From Dasypus novemcinctus (taxonomy: Eukaryota; Chordata; Mammalia; Cingulata; Dasypodidae), in assembly GCF_030445035.2 (NCBI RefSeq), contig NC_080689.1:25449278-25513277 (forward strand): DNA of 64,000 bases, read 5' to 3'. The notes beneath the pieces are model-generated. The model had not been told where the DNA came from. It was given only the letters and a program-made list of their open reading frames with translations, and did not search any database. Below are positions 1 to 11,570 of this stretch, in pieces. The number at the start of each line of letters is the position of its first letter. Position 1 is the stretch's first letter. Both the position numbers and the translations under genes were made by a program.

Positions 1-1369
1 GGCAATTCCTTTCTGTAAGTCTCCAGGCCTTCAGCTGATTTGAATTAGGGTGGACACAGACTCCAACGGGATAGCATATGGGACTTCCCATAACTCAAAG
101 GCGGTACCTTGGGGATAACTTTGTTTCCCTTTCCACTTTCCTCTGAACCTAGCTAACTTCAGCTCCCTTGTAAAATTTTGAGGTGTTGAGAGTGGGAGGG
201 GGTGGTGGCTTATGGAATCATGCCGATAGCCCCAGAGTCCTTGGGCATTTGCTTGGGGGCTGACCTGCTCTTCACCCACCTTCCAGGAACAGAGGGGTCA
301 GCCTTGGTTGTTGGGAATTCCTCCTAGGGACCCAGCAGCACTGGGAAAACACTTCCTGTCCAGTGGCCAGGGCCCAGCCCTGGCTGTAAAAGGGATTTCA
401 AAACATTAGTGACTTCCCTTTCACAGTTCATTAGCATGAAATGTCCTGGCAGTGGAAATGACAATGGGAACTCCCTCCTTAGCAGTGATTTCAAAGGGAA
501 AGATGGAAAACACCCCATTCTAAAAGCAGCCAGGGCACAGCTGTATTTGCTGCTTTAATTTGTGGCTCTGACTCAACAGCAAACGGAGATGCTAGAAAAT
601 ACCCATAGCAGCAATCAGCTGGCAACCAGATGGCAAGAAGGATTTAACTTTACATGGTAGGTCTAGTGGATAAACTAGTTGAATCTGGATGCCTAACTTT
701 GTCCACATCCCTGGAAGGCCCTGCTACCAAGGCTGAGCTGGAGATAGTGGGAAAAGCTGAGGAGTCCTAAATGGTCTCAAAGAAATACGTGTCAGTGTAT
801 GTATGCATATGTGTATATGTGTGTGTATATATGTAATAAATTTTTATTTTATACTCAATATTTGTTTTCTTCCAAAGAGAATGGAAAATATGTTATATTA
901 GTGCTTAGCAAGTTGTATCCTGAGAACAGGATATGAAGTGCAAGTGTCTTTTCTGAGAGAATTGAGCATTGTTTCACAAGCCTTAAGGCCAGAAAAGATA
1001 TGAGTTGAAAACAATTGTTCGCAAGGCCATTTTCATGCTGCAGTCCTTTAAGAAACAAAAAGAGAGTAAGTGACCCTGTTGACTAATCGTGTCTCTCCAC
1101 TGATACCTAAGGTTCTGTCCATAGCTCACGCTGTATGTGCAAAAATTCAGGCACCAAAATACGCTAAGTTCATAAGTCCTGCTTTGGACCCATTGCTTTA
1201 ATTCATATCAGTAGGCAGAGTTCACTCCAGCTCCACCTCTGCCTACTTACCAGGTAAAGATGGAAGGATAGAGGAGAAAGTGGTTTGGTGTAGAATTTTT
1301 TCCTGCTGTTTGCCTGGAGCCAGTGCAGCAAAGAACCTCTAAAACGGCCCCCAAGGATCCCTCACCTCC
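1..1369. other. single-copy DNA, no gene seen
   Basis: No repeat family or convincing exon is recognised. Short open frames on the minus strand lack conserved features. A TG/TA-rich simple stretch lies at about 797-836. Probably intergenic or intronic. Confidence 0.5.
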
Positions 1370-1835
1370 TGCTCTTGGAACTCACACCCTTGTGTAATTC
1401 CCTCTTTTTGAGTGTTGGCTGAACATATGGACTCACTTCTAAAGAATGGAATATGAAAAAGAGACGGGATGTCCCTTCCAAGATTCGATCATGAGAAGAC
1501 CGTGGCTTCCATCTTGGATGTGTGTGCTCTCCTCCCTATCATAAGAGGGGGGCTGCCATGTCATGATGTAGCCCTGTGGAGAGGGCCTGGGACCTGCCGA
1601 TAACAACTAAATGAGCCTGGAAGTGGATTTCCAACTCCTGCCTTCCCCTCCCTAGACTTCAGATTAGAACGCAGCCCTGACCAATAGCTTGTCTACAACC
1701 TAGAGAGACCTGGAGCCAGGGGCCCTCAGTGAACCTGTGTCCAGAATGCTGGTCCACAGAGCTGTGAGATCAGTGTCTTTCGTTTTAAACTACTAAGTGT
1801 CAGGGGTAATTTGTTACACAACACAGACAGTGGTG
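1370..1835 (+). mobile_element. MLT1-type (MaLR) LTR remnant
   Basis: The segment carries phrases typical of MLT1 LTRs. The middle part has the 'deaminated' run around 1440-1520 with 'gtggcttccatcttgg' (about 1502-1517). The 3' part has 'agagctgtgagatcag' (1759-1774) followed by the polyadenylation-region motif and 'ggtaatttgttaca' (1805-1818). Orientation is forward. It is diverged, so insertion was in an early placental ancestor. The exact subfamily is not resolvable by eye. Confidence 0.65.
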
Positions 1836-1839
1836 GGAA

Positions 1840-2589
1840 ACCAGGTGATTCCCCTATTAACCACTGAGTATATGGTTACAGGATTCTCAGTTGCCAGTAT
1901 GCTCAAGCTGTAAGTGAATGCTGATTTTGAGGAAGAGCTTTCCTAACTTTAAATAGTGTTACTAGCACTGGTGATTCACTGTGCTTACAGGGACCTACCT
2001 CATCAGATACAATTCTACCGCTGATTAGGAAGGTTTAGAGATGGGCCTGTTCAATGTGCTTTTAAAAACACTGAGGCCAGAGCTTCTCCCCAGACTTACA
2101 GAAACAGAATCTCTAGGGGTGGGACCTACTTTATTTTTAGAATGTTGCCCTCGTAATTTTGCAGTGTGGTTCAGTTTGGACACTGCTGGATTAAATGACC
2201 TTTCCAGATCACCTTCCATTTTGAGTTTCCCTCATTCTCTGGGTTGAGTATTACCCATCAAGCGCAGGTGACACATTTTGGAAACTGGATCCCAGCAGTG
2301 AGGTTAGCATAGATGAGTATCCTAAATGTGTGTGTCAGCAACTTGCAGGATGGAGAGAGTTGAGCATCAGGCCAAAGTATATTTTATTCCTGAGTCTAAT
2401 CAAAGAAGTAATGGAATCTAGCATAATTTCATGAATGGTTTATTTTATAATGATTTAAAATATTCATCATTAAAATGTGTTGCTCAAGCTAAATGTTTTC
2501 AAAGACACCATGAAATGAGAGGGAGACACTGAGATTAGACTCAGAAGAACTGGATCCAGGTGCTGGCTCTGCTGGCAGCTGTGTGAGTG
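1840..2589. other. single-copy DNA, no gene seen
   Basis: No recognised repeat. ORFs on both strands at about 2025-2247 overlap each other and look random. Confidence 0.45.
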
Positions 2590-3670
2590 AATATCTCTGA
2601 ACGTATTTACTTTATAATTTATTTTAATAGTTTTTATTTAAATTTCCAATTACAAAAATAACACATTCTTCTAAAAAATATGAAATATATAGAAAAAAAC
2701 ACAAAAAAGTAAATTAAAATGTGGACTATATAGAAGAAAAGTATTTAGTTTTTAAAATTTTATTTTAAACCCTCTTCTCCCCCCCCCCACCCTGCCCCAA
2801 TCCCCGCTCCCCTGCCCTAAGTGGCTCCCTCATCTGTCTGCTTGCTGTCTTCTTTAGGAGGCACCAGGAACCAAACCTGGGACCTCCCATGTGGGAGGCA
2901 AGTCCCAACTGCTTGAGCCACTTCTGCTCCCTATTGGTTGCGATGTCTGCTAATGGTGGTATCTGCTCATTGCGGTATCTGCTGGTTGCAGCATCTGCTT
3001 CTTCTCTAGGAGGCACTGGGAACTGAATCCAGGATCTCCCATATGGGAGGCAGACACCCAATTGCTTGAGCCATAGCCACTCCCTATAGAAAATTATTTT
3101 TTAAATCCAAAATCATATATAACACCATACACATGTTTTTACACAACTGGGATCATACTATTTATCCTGCTTTTTCACTTAACAATACATTCTGAACATT
3201 TTTAAAAAGTTCTTCAAACACATCACTCTTAGGGGTTCCATAATATTCAGTTATGTAAGTATACCAGAACAGTTTCCCTATGGTTAACTGTTTAGGTTAT
3301 TTCCAAGTTTTCACCATTATAAAAGACAGAGAGAGAAACATTTTTGTACATAAAATTTGTCCACATTCCTTATTACTTCCTTAGAAGGAAATGCTGGAAA
3401 TGAAATTACTGAGTCCCAAGTCTGAATATTTTTAAAGGTCTTGATACAGAAAGGCTTGAGCAATGTTTATTTCTACCAGCAGAAAGAGAATTCCATCCCA
3501 ATGCAAACTTACAAGCATAAGGCATTATCTATTTTTAACATTGTTACTTTATTTAATAATCTATATGTATTTGTTAGTTTGGTACTCAAAACATGCTTCC
3601 TTGCTGTTGTAATGTGTACCTCTTATAATACTAGCAATATTGAGCACTTTTCCTACATTTAGTACTAAGA
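2590..3670 (-). mobile_element. ancient L1 3'UTR, antisense, split by a SINE
   Basis: Reading the minus strand, the segment resembles the 3' untranslated region of old mammalian L1 (L1M). The plus strand shows the corresponding antisense phrases: 'tgggatcatactatttatcc' at about 3149-3168, the 'ttccttagaaggaaatgctgg' region near 3378-3398, 'taccagcag' near 3473 and 'attgagcacttttcctaca' near 3640. The block is interrupted at about 2762-3085 by a SINE. Subfamily is uncertain. Confidence 0.6.
2762..3085 (-). mobile_element. DAS-type tRNA-Ala SINE, dimeric
   Basis: Two tRNA-Ala-like monomers lie in the same minus orientation: one at about 2855-2932 and one at about 3009-3085. Each contains, in plus-strand sense, the aggaggca...gggaac and gacctcccatgtgggaggca blocks, which are the complement of the T arm and anticodon arm. 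They are separated by degenerate spacer DNA (about 2935-3005) made of 'ggttgc...tctgct' repeats. A C-rich/T-rich tail lies at 2762-2820. The copy sits inside an older L1 3'UTR. Confidence 0.75.
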
Positions 3671-3797
3671 ATCTCTCTTCATTGTTAAGTGAGAATAATA
3701 ATTTCTGCCCATATCATAGGGTTATTGGAAATAGTTTGAAATGAGGGTTGTGAATACTTTTTATAAATTCAGTTATATGGAATCTTTATATAACTCT

Positions 3798-3918
3798 GTG
3801 GTTTTTTGTTTGTTTGTTTGTTTTTTGTTGTTGTTTTTTCAGGAGGTACCAGGGATTGAACGTGGGACCTCATACATGGGAAACAGGTGCCCAACCAATG
3901 AGGTACATCTGCTCCTCT
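3798..3918 (-). mobile_element. DAS-type tRNA-Ala SINE monomer
   Basis: A single monomer (about 3841-3918) with a T/G-rich tail at 3798-3839 on the plus strand, meaning an A-rich tail on the minus strand. It is flanked by near-identical direct repeats, ctttatataactct at 3784-3797 and ctttatatataactct at 3917-3932. These are consistent with a target-site duplication. Confidence 0.8.
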
Positions 3919-4145
3919 TTATATATAACTCTTACGGTCTTAATTTGGTTGATACCTCATTTATAGGTAGACAAGCCCATCTTCATGAGATTGTGAGATT
4001 GAGGACAAATTCCCTTCATATTCCTTATCATGAAATCACACATTTCCATATCATGAAATCAAAGCTCAAGAGCTGTAACAAAAGAATACTAAAAAATGAC
4101 AGATGAGCCCATACAGTCTCCATAGCTCTCTCCAGGGAAGGGAGG

Positions 4146-4653
4146 ATATATTAGACAGCCAAAGTGGTGCTGATGCAAAATACCAGAAACCTGTTGGCTT
4201 TTATAACGGGTGTTTATTTGGGGTAGGAGCTTACAGATACCAGGCCATAAAGCACAGCTTACTTCCCTCACCGAAGTCTTATTTCCATGTGTTGGAGCAA
4301 GAGGCTGCCCACAACTGCCAGGGTTCAGGCTTCCTGGGTTCCTCTCTTCCCAGGTCTTGCTTCTTCCTGGGCTCACAGTTCCTCTCTTCCTGGGGCTGGC
4401 TTCTCTTTCCTCTGTGTGCTTACTTCCCAGGGCTCCAGCTTAAGGCTTCAGCATCAAACTCCAACATTAGAAGCCCCCCAGTGCTGTCCTTTGCCATGCC
4501 TTTTCTCTGTGAGAACCAGAGTAGATTCAATACCCTACTGACATGGCCCAATCAAAGCCCTAATCATAATTTAATCATCCCCAGGTACAGAACAGTTAAC
4601 AAACATTATCCAATATCTATTTTTAGAATTCATAAGCATGTCAAACTGTTACA
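4146..4653 (-). mobile_element. lineage-type solo LTR (copy 1)
   Basis: This is homologous to 53750-54398 in the same orientation. Shared blocks are 'ggtgctgatgcaaa' followed by 'taccag' (4165-4188), 'gcttttataa' (4197-4206), 'tgtttatttgg', 'ttcaggcttcc', the 'caatcaaagccctaatc' block (about 4549-4565), 'aatttaatca' and the final 'tcaaactg' near 4641. On the minus strand it begins TGTAACAGTTTGA, like an LTR 5' end. I infer a MaLR/ERVL-like solo LTR of a family common in xenarthrans. There is no internal retroviral sequence. The 202-codon frame at 4103-4711 is incidental. Confidence 0.55.
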
Positions 4654-6145
4654 GAGGGTAAGGGGGGGGGGGTCTCCTTTCTGCCTTAGTAAAGGTAAGT
4701 GTTGGGGGTAGGTGACTTAGCCAATTGTGTGTTTGTTTGGAATCCCACTATTTTAAGAGTAGCTTTCCATAGCCCTTTCCTTGTCCTTTGCCAGCTGTGT
4801 CCCTGAGTCACTGCTCAACTTCAGGTCACAAGAGAAGTGTCAGCTCTCATACAAGGAGGACCAAGGCACTGTTCCTTCTGACATACCCCACAACTCCTCC
4901 GCCCACATGTGGAGACTGCTTGATTTCAACATGTGTATATGATAGCAAGCACAAAGAGAAACTGGAACTCCCAGGATTTCTACAGTAAGTAGATGATTTA
5001 CCTATTACTGTTCATTCAACTTGATTCTCTCACTTATTTGGGAAAAAAAAAGAATTAAAAATCATCATGATAAATCTGAAAATACTGGGAGAATTGTTCA
5101 GCAATTTCAGTGTTAAATAAGACATTCAAGATGTTAAATAACATGTGGTTTTCAAAGGAAAAATATGGTGGATTTCAAATGAAATCAACGTTCAGTCAGA
5201 CTACAACTTCACTATCTGAACCTTCCCTTTTTTCCACTCTGTCCTCTGTGCCCGGAGGCTGCAATGCATTGTGAGGGAAGAATCTGTTTTCTTATTTATA
5301 ATTAAAAAGAAAAGAAAAAGGTATTTGGGGACCACTTGTACTAGTTCATATAAACCCACAGCTAAAAAAAAAATTGCCTTAGTAGCTCTAAACAGACAAT
5401 TCCTTTTTCTCCAGATTTATGGGAGAACTTTAAAGGCATTTTGTGTATATAATTATGCAGTCTATGCTTTAATTCAATGAAAGTTTTGGCTGAGTTTGGA
5501 GTGCAAAGTTAGACTTTTTGGGTTCAAGTGTCTTTGGTATCTCCCAGATATTACTTCATTTTATTTATACAATCTCATGGTGTATATAAACTTCCTTTTT
5601 TATAATCGTTCTCTGAAGCCCCACACAATAAATAGCAGTCACAGAGGAAAGAAATCAACCTTCTCCTCTCTTTCAATGAGAGAGCCTCCATTTGCCCAGA
5701 AGTGTAGCCCTGTCATTACTGCTTCTTTCTTGGGACCAGCGTTGTACCTGCAGCCCCCTGGATGTGGGTGTCTCTAGAGTACCAAGCCAGGGGCACCTGC
5801 ATGGGTCGTCCCAGCCCCTCCCCACGAGGGTCTACAGAATCGGAGAAGCTTTTACGGCTTACCCTAGAGCAAAGTATCCCCAGACTGCAGTTGGTTTAGA
5901 ATGGTCTTGACCACTGCACATGGAGAGAAACCAGACAAATCTCGACACGACTGAGGAAAAGTGCCTAAGTTTGGAACCATTTCTGATTGTTACGCCCCAC
6001 ATAGGGCAACACCTAATTCTTGGGAGCCTGTGGGCAGCACCTGGCATCCTCCTTGCCGCAAGTCCTCTGGCCAGTTCAGGGTTTGTCACATTGCATTCTC
6101 TCATTCCCTTATTAGAAATACTGCTATTATATTAAATAATAGTGA
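4654..6145. other. single-copy DNA, no gene seen
   Basis: AT-rich with a G run at about 4661-4671. Several short frames are open, but none shows conserved composition. The ORFs at 5859-6152 overlap on both strands. Confidence 0.45.
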
Positions 6146-6149
6146 CAGC

Positions 6150-6420
6150 TAATGCTTATGGGAACTTACTAAATATGGGAACTTACTAAATAAATGAAGT
6201 ACTTTATCCATCTTATCTCATTGAATCCTCCCATTGCCTCCCAGTGGTAGGTGGGTCCTATCACTATCTCACCCTATAGGATTATTCTACTGTATAGACT
6301 AGGAGTCTGGGCCAGAGAGGTTCTCCTTGGGCACAGCTGAAATTCAAATACAGGCAGTCAGATCTCAGCTCTCCTGCTCCCTCCACCACAGGTGCTGCAA
6401 ATAGTAAGAACTGGTGTTCT
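6150..6420 (-). mobile_element. MIR, antisense, diverged
   Basis: The antisense MIR signature 'ttatctcattgaatcctccc' lies around 6213-6232, followed by remnants of the poly-purine central domain. It contains a 17-bp tandem duplication at 6158-6191. Confidence 0.5.
6158..6191. repeat. 17-bp perfect tandem duplication
   Basis: ATGGGAACTTACTAAAT occurs at 6158-6174 and again at 6175-6191 with no spacer. This is probably replication slippage. Confidence 0.9.
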
Positions 6421-6424
6421 GGGC

Positions 6425-7479
6425 AAAGGCGTTAGGTGGTCACAAGATTTATACTGTTTTTCTCACTTCCTGTCAGAGAGTGAAAAAAAAAAAAAGGCAT
6501 CTGACCCATAGGGAGATGTGTGCCACGGGTAACTAGGTCAGCACTCTCTGTCTCATCTTTCAGAACAACGTCAGTACATTTTCCATTTCCAAGGCCGTGA
6601 CTGGGCTGGGAAGACAAAACAGAAAAATATACACACGGTATTTCTTTCCCTACTTGTCCCAAAGAAAGAGTTCTGTGGAAAATTGAGACACAGATCGTCT
6701 AGGGTGAAAATCAACAAGCTTGATGTCCAGGATTAAAGATCAAAAGTCATGAAACAATCATTGGAAATCCTAGAGGGGCTTAAGGAAATCGCCGAGGCCG
6801 CATCTTCTACTCGACAAAGGCAGATGTGACGTAGTCTTTCAAGCCCCTTCCAGCCGCGGTTTTCTTCTTCCTCTGCTGCAGTCATCATCCAGGTTCTCCC
6901 CTGCTAAGGCTATACCCTGAGCTCAAGCCAGGCATTTGGGGGAGTAAAAATAATTTTGGGATCACCAGGAAAAGAGGTAGGAGCAGATATTTCTATCACG
7001 ACATGGCTTCAGTCAATTTTGTTGCTCTACAGAGTCGACTGATCAGATGAAGGTTCTGCAGGCACTAGCTCCTCTCCCTCTGACTTTCACAGTTTATAAT
7101 TCAGTTCACTTCTTCTGGAGATTTATCTCAGTCATACATACCACTTCTTAGGTTCCACTTAGCTCGCCACAAAGTCATCTCTCATTTGCAGTATCTCTTT
7201 CATTCCTTCATCTCGCCTAAGAGTGATCCTAGTATTTTATGACTCCCAAGTATATGAGTGGTGCTAGAGACCCAGTTGTGCCAAGTAAGGGCATAGATAC
7301 AGATATGGAAATAAACTTCTGGAGTTCTGGAACCATCCATTGAGCCTCTTAAGAGTCTCCCTTTACTGGGAGACTTAATAACCTGGGATCACATCACAGA
7401 CTCTCCAGAGGTAATCTGGAGCTAGACCCTGGAATGTCCTGAAGAGGGAGACCCAGACCCTGCCCTCAGGTAGCTTAGT
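6425..7479. other. single-copy DNA, no gene seen
   Basis: No repeat family recognised. A small CpG-containing patch occurs near 6785-6860. No exon structure is supported. Confidence 0.4.
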
Positions 7480-7614
7480 GTTATGGGAGCTGGAAGTGGA
7501 AAGCACAGGGAGTTAGGGACGAGATGCAGTGGTACAGTGGGAGAGGGTATATATGGGACCTCTACTTTCTGCATGATGTTTCTGTAAACCTGAATGCTCT
7601 AATAAAACTTAAAA
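7480..7614 (+). mobile_element. L1M-like 3' terminus
   Basis: The segment ends in 'tatatatgggacctctactttctgc', 'ctgtaaacctgaatgctcta' and an A-rich tail near 7601-7615, which resembles the extreme 3' end of ancient L1 elements. A phrase upstream (about 7427-7447, agaccctgga.tgtcctgaagaggg) also occurs near 19197-19220, upstream of another L1 3' end, so the element may begin nearer 7230. Confidence 0.45.
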
Positions 7615-8404
7615 TATATATATACAGTGGCACATATTCAGCTTAGTGGTAGAGGAGGGCTAGATCTGGAAGGGAGAGGAGGATTGTCTTGGGAGCAAGT
7701 CACAGAAATGCCATTCGAACTACTTAGGCCAAACAGGAAGAGGGCTGGAAAGATCTGGGCTCTCACACATTTCTTGGGAAGGGCAGGGATGCACCTTAGT
7801 CCCATGCCTTCAGATGTTGTTGGGACTGTCTCCATGTGCACAGTCTTTTTTTTTCTGCATATCATTTCCATTCTTTCCTACTGCTGACTGGTGGCAAACT
7901 TGGCTGCTGATGGCTCTCCACCTCACATGACACAGCAATACCTCTGGACATGGACTGAACCTATTTCCCCAGATCCCAATTTGAAGAATCCTGGTATTGG
8001 GTTGGGGCCTACTACAGAGCCAGCGAGACAGTGCCATATTACACAAATGACCACTGGAGAGCAAACCCTGTGCATTGGGCCCATTCCCAGAAAAGGGGAA
8101 ACCCTGGAGACGGAACAACTACTCCACTCAATGTGTCACTCCAGAGCACTAGTGTCACCTGAAACAATTTGCCAACAGCAAACCTGGCTTCCAGCTAAGC
8201 ATTGCTCTGGGTACATGCCCTGCCCTCAGTGTCCAGCACCATGTACCTGTGCTCTACTAAGCAGCAAAACTATTCAGGAAGCACAAGGGCAGACCATGAC
8301 AGGGGAGAGGTACCAGTCATTTGATAATAGTGATAATTCAGTTGAATATGCAATATGCTTCTAAATACATTATCTCATTTGATTCTCACCATTGTCTTGT
8401 GGAG
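7615..8404. other. single-copy DNA, no gene seen
   Basis: A 157-codon frame (7891-8364, plus) and a 102-codon frame on the other strand overlap here. Neither has a recognisable domain, so I treat both as chance. Confidence 0.4.
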
Positions 8405-8645
8405 TAAATAAAGTAATGTAGTGACTCAACACAATTGAGCAATATGACATGCCAAGCACTACTTTAAGGGCTATCCATAAATTAATTCACTTCATCCCCA
8501 TAACAACCCAATAAGGCATATATATTGTAACCCTGATTTTATAGATAAGGAAGTTGAAGCAAGGGGAATTAAATAACATATTCAAGATCATACAGCTTGT
8601 AAGAGTAGAATCAGAATTTGAACCTGGTCCCTGAGTCCATACTCA
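8405..8645 (-). mobile_element. MIR, antisense, near full length
   Basis: Antisense MIR order is preserved: 'gccaagcact' (8452), 'ttaattcacttcatcc' (8481), 'cataacaaccc' (8500), 'gattttatagataaggaagttgaagcaa' region (8534-8562), 'cagcttgtaagagtag' (8593) and 'atttgaacctgg' (8617). This is a good match to the MIR consensus along about 240 bp. Confidence 0.8.
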
Positions 8646-8764
8646 TAACTTCTAATCAGGGAGATCATTCCAGTTATCCTCATTTTATAGTGAAGAGTTC
8701 AACTGACCAAAGCAAAGCCATGGTAAGTAGTCACAGCAGTAGTGCTAAAAATGATAAAAGATAA

Positions 8765-8895
8765 TGTATAGTTAGCACCCACTGTATATCAGGCACTGTG
8801 ATAGGAACAAAAATACTCTAATTTTCCCAACTATCTTGAAAGGGAATTATTATGTTGTTACTTTCAGAAAACAGGCTCAAAGATATAAAGCCCAG
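8765..8895 (-). mobile_element. MIR, antisense fragment
   Basis: 'tatatcaggcactgtgatag' (about 8784-8803) followed by 'caactatcttgaaagggaatta' and 'caggctcaaagat' match the antisense MIR core and 3' part. It lies 120 bp from another MIR in the same orientation and is probably a separate insertion. Confidence 0.65.
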
Positions 8896-9194
8896 AACCA
8901 AATTTCACATGTTAATTCATCTATACCTGGTCTGTATTCCATATGGCTCTAGTAAGAGGAGGAAGAGGCTGGGCCAACTGAGAGTTGATCAACTTCAGAA
9001 CAGAAGCAAATTCAGGTGTGGGCAAAGCTCAAACAAAGCCCTTGGGGGACAGGTCAAGGCTCATGGAGACAATGGTGTTCAGAGAAAACTGGGCCTGGCC
9101 CAAGAATTATACAAGCCCTCATGCTTCCCCTGGCCCCTCACATCCTTCCCACCCAGGTCTATGTACTACACCCAACATCCTGAGCATGAGGAAC

Positions 9195-9300
9195 CGACCA
9201 TAGAGCTGGCTCTGCAACCAGCTCCTTATGTACACTTGGGTCAGCTGTTTTACCTGTTCAAGCCTCATTTTCCTCATCTATGAAATGGAAATGCTGGTTG
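9195..9300 (+). mobile_element. MIR, sense fragment
   Basis: Sense-strand MIR phrases occur: 'tgtacacttgggtcag' (9229-9244), 'ttcaagcctcattttcctca' (9258-9277) and 'tctatgaaatgg' (9278-9289). It is diverged and truncated. Confidence 0.55.
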
Positions 9301-9710
9301 AAGGCATCCAAACTCTAAAATTTTCAGTCTTCCCTAAGACTCTGGGTGTTTACAACAATGATTTCCTCTTAGAGAACACTCTCATTTTGAAATTGTGCCT
9401 TTCAGGCATTCGAAGCAAAATAGAACCATTGATCCTGAGAGTGGGAAGTGATAACTGAGGCCAGGGAGTGCAGCACCCCCTCCACAGCCCCCATAATGGG
9501 TCCCCTCTGCACACACCTGCTGTGGTTGCCGTCTCCCTCACCCCCTTCCAGCTACCAAGGCTGGCAGGTCAAGGCTCAGCAATGAGGTTTAAGGAAAACA
9601 TACAAGTGGTTTTTAATTTGTATCTTTTAAGGCCCCTGCACATAGCCTCCAGAAGTCACACTTTTCCAAAACCAGTCAGACTTAGAGGTATTTAAATAAT
9701 GACTCTTCCT

Positions 9711-10960
9711 CTGTGTTACTCAAATGTGGTCACTCTCTAAGCCAAAACTAGCATGTAACTGCATTACCTTTCCCCTAGCATGGGACATGACTCCCAGGGA
9801 TAAGCCTCCCTGGTGCCTAGGGATTACTACCAAGCACCAGCTGGTGACGCAACTAGAAAAAAGACCTTGAAAAAAAGGAGGAAATGGTAAAGACAAATGA
9901 GTTCATATGGCTAAGGGACTTCAAAATGAGTCAGGAGGTCATCAAAGCAGTTACGCTTACACACGTCTCAGCAGGATCTCAGATACAGCCAAAGTAGATA
10001 CGACTCCAGGTAGTGGTGCTCCTGAGGGCTGCAGAGACACCCAGGTCCTACAGTCATGACAGATAGCTCTGGAGTCCAGTGCCTTGCCAGGGGGCCCTAC
10101 TTTGGAATTTGTGCTCTGGAGTGTGATGGAGTTGGACTCGATGTGATCTCTCTACACATGCCTCTTCTGTCACTTTTGCTGAACCTGTGGTTGGCACTGG
10201 GGTTGGTGTATGCTCAGGAGACTTGAATTTCTGGACTGTCCATGTGCCAGATGGGCCCTGAGCCTCAGCAGAGTTGCAACATCTACTCTCTGGTTAGTTG
10301 GACTTACCCAGTTCAGCTAACAGGGATATGAGGATGGTCAACCACCAAACCAGGGAATCAAGAGAGTCTACAACTGTAAGCAGGAGAATCCCATCCATCA
10401 GCCACATGGGATCTAAGCCCCCTCTTGATTTAGAGGTACAGTGGACATTGCCATCCCAGAGTCCTTAGGATAGAGGAATAGAATATGGATTAGAGTGGAT
10501 TTACTGGTATTCTACTATAGAATTATTGTGACTCTAGCAATGGAAGAAAGTATGTCATTGATGTGGAGACAGTGGCCATGGGAGTTGCTGAGGGTAGGGA
10601 GAGGGAAGAAGAGGTGTGATATGGGGGCATTTTTTGGGTTTGGAGTTGTCCTGAATGATATTGCAGGGACAGATGCGGGATATTATATACTCTACCATAA
10701 CCCACTGAATGGCCTGGGGGAGAGTGTAAACTACAATGTAAACTATAATCCACACCATGTAGCAGTGCTCCAAAATGTATTGATCAAATGCAATGAATGT
10801 GCCACACTGATGAAAGAGGTTGTTGATGTGGGAGGAGGGGGAGGGAAGAGGGGGGTATATGGGGACCTCTTATATTTTTTAATGTTAACATTTTGTGTGA
10901 TCTATGTATCTTTAAAAAAAGAGAGAGAAGAAGGAGTTAAAATAGACCATTAAAAAAAAA
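9711..10960 (+). mobile_element. lineage L1-3'UTR-like retroposon (copy 1)
   Basis: A roughly 1.25-kb block ends with a purine/G-rich tract (10827-10852), 'tatatggggacctcttata' (10857-10875) and an A-rich tail to 10960. A G-rich polypurine tract followed by a short conserved tail is typical of mammalian L1 3'UTRs. A second copy in reverse orientation lies at 40536-41094 and covers the last 560 bp. The flanks share GACTCTT at 9701-9707 and 10961-10967, a possible short TSD. No ORF2 remnant is visible upstream, so this is either a severely 5'-truncated L1 of a xenarthran subfamily or an independent retroposon. The 152-codon frame at 10495-10953 is not a gene. Confidence 0.55.
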
Positions 10961-11164
10961 GACTCTTGCAGAGAACCTTTCTGCTGATTCTTACTCTTCA
11001 GCTGTTTGGGAAGAGGTGCTGAGCTCAGCTGAGAAGATTCTCCCAGGAATGTCCTGTTTCTCAGACTGTGAAACTGGTAGCCAGCATTTAGTGTGTGGAC
11101 ATCTAGGCTCTGTTGCGTTTGTCGGCTACTGGGACAGAAGAAGCACATACTGGGTACTTAGACA

Positions 11165-11570
11165 GTTTAAGCCGGTCACCAATGTGAAGGCATTTTATCC
11201 TCACAACAACCTTGGAAGGAGGGTTTTCCTTGGAGAGGAATGATTCATGGAGGTTAAACAACTTGCCCAAGGTCACTCAGCTGGTAAGCTCATGTTTTCA
11301 GTTCCTCAGACTGCAGTAACAAATTACCACAAACTTGGAGGCTTAAAACACAGAAGTGTGTTAACTCACTGTCCAGAAGTCCAAAATCAAGGTGTTGACA
11401 AGCTTGCATTCCCTCCAAATAAGGTCCCATTCACAGGTTCGGGGGTTAGGATGTGGACATATATTTTGAAGGGCCACCATTCAACCCACTAAAACTGAAC
11501 AGCTGGGTTTAACCCAGGCCATTCAGTCCTATAGTGTGGTCTCCTAACCATTAGGCTACACTCCCCCACA
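11165..11570 (-). mobile_element. MIR, antisense, split by an LTR
   Basis: The antisense MIR runs 'cattttatcctcacaacaac' (11191-11210), 'gaggttaaacaacttgcccaaggtcactcagctggtaag' (11250-11288). It then resumes after 11493 with 'gctgggtttaacccagg' (11502-11518) and the 3' flank 'ctaaccattaggctacactccc' (about 11545-11566). The gap is exactly filled by an LTR fragment, so the MIR is older. Confidence 0.75.
11293..11493 (-). mobile_element. MaLR/MLT1-type LTR, internally deleted
   Basis: The plus strand shows the antisense 3' end 'ctgcagtaacaaattaccac' (11311-11330), 'aggcttaaaacacag' and 'gtccagaagtccaaaatcaa' (11371-11390). It then jumps directly to the LTR 5' part 'aaataaggtcccattcacagg', 'ggttaggatgtggacatat' and 'ccattcaaccca'. 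The central portion is missing. Inserted into a MIR. Confidence 0.65.

Noticed and set aside
4103-4711. 202-codon plus-strand ORF
   Set aside because: It lies across the LTR-like element at 4146-4653, and its homologue at 53750 is not open.
7891-8364. 157-codon ORF
   Set aside because: No domain recognised; overlapped by an antisense frame; composition not distinct from flanks.
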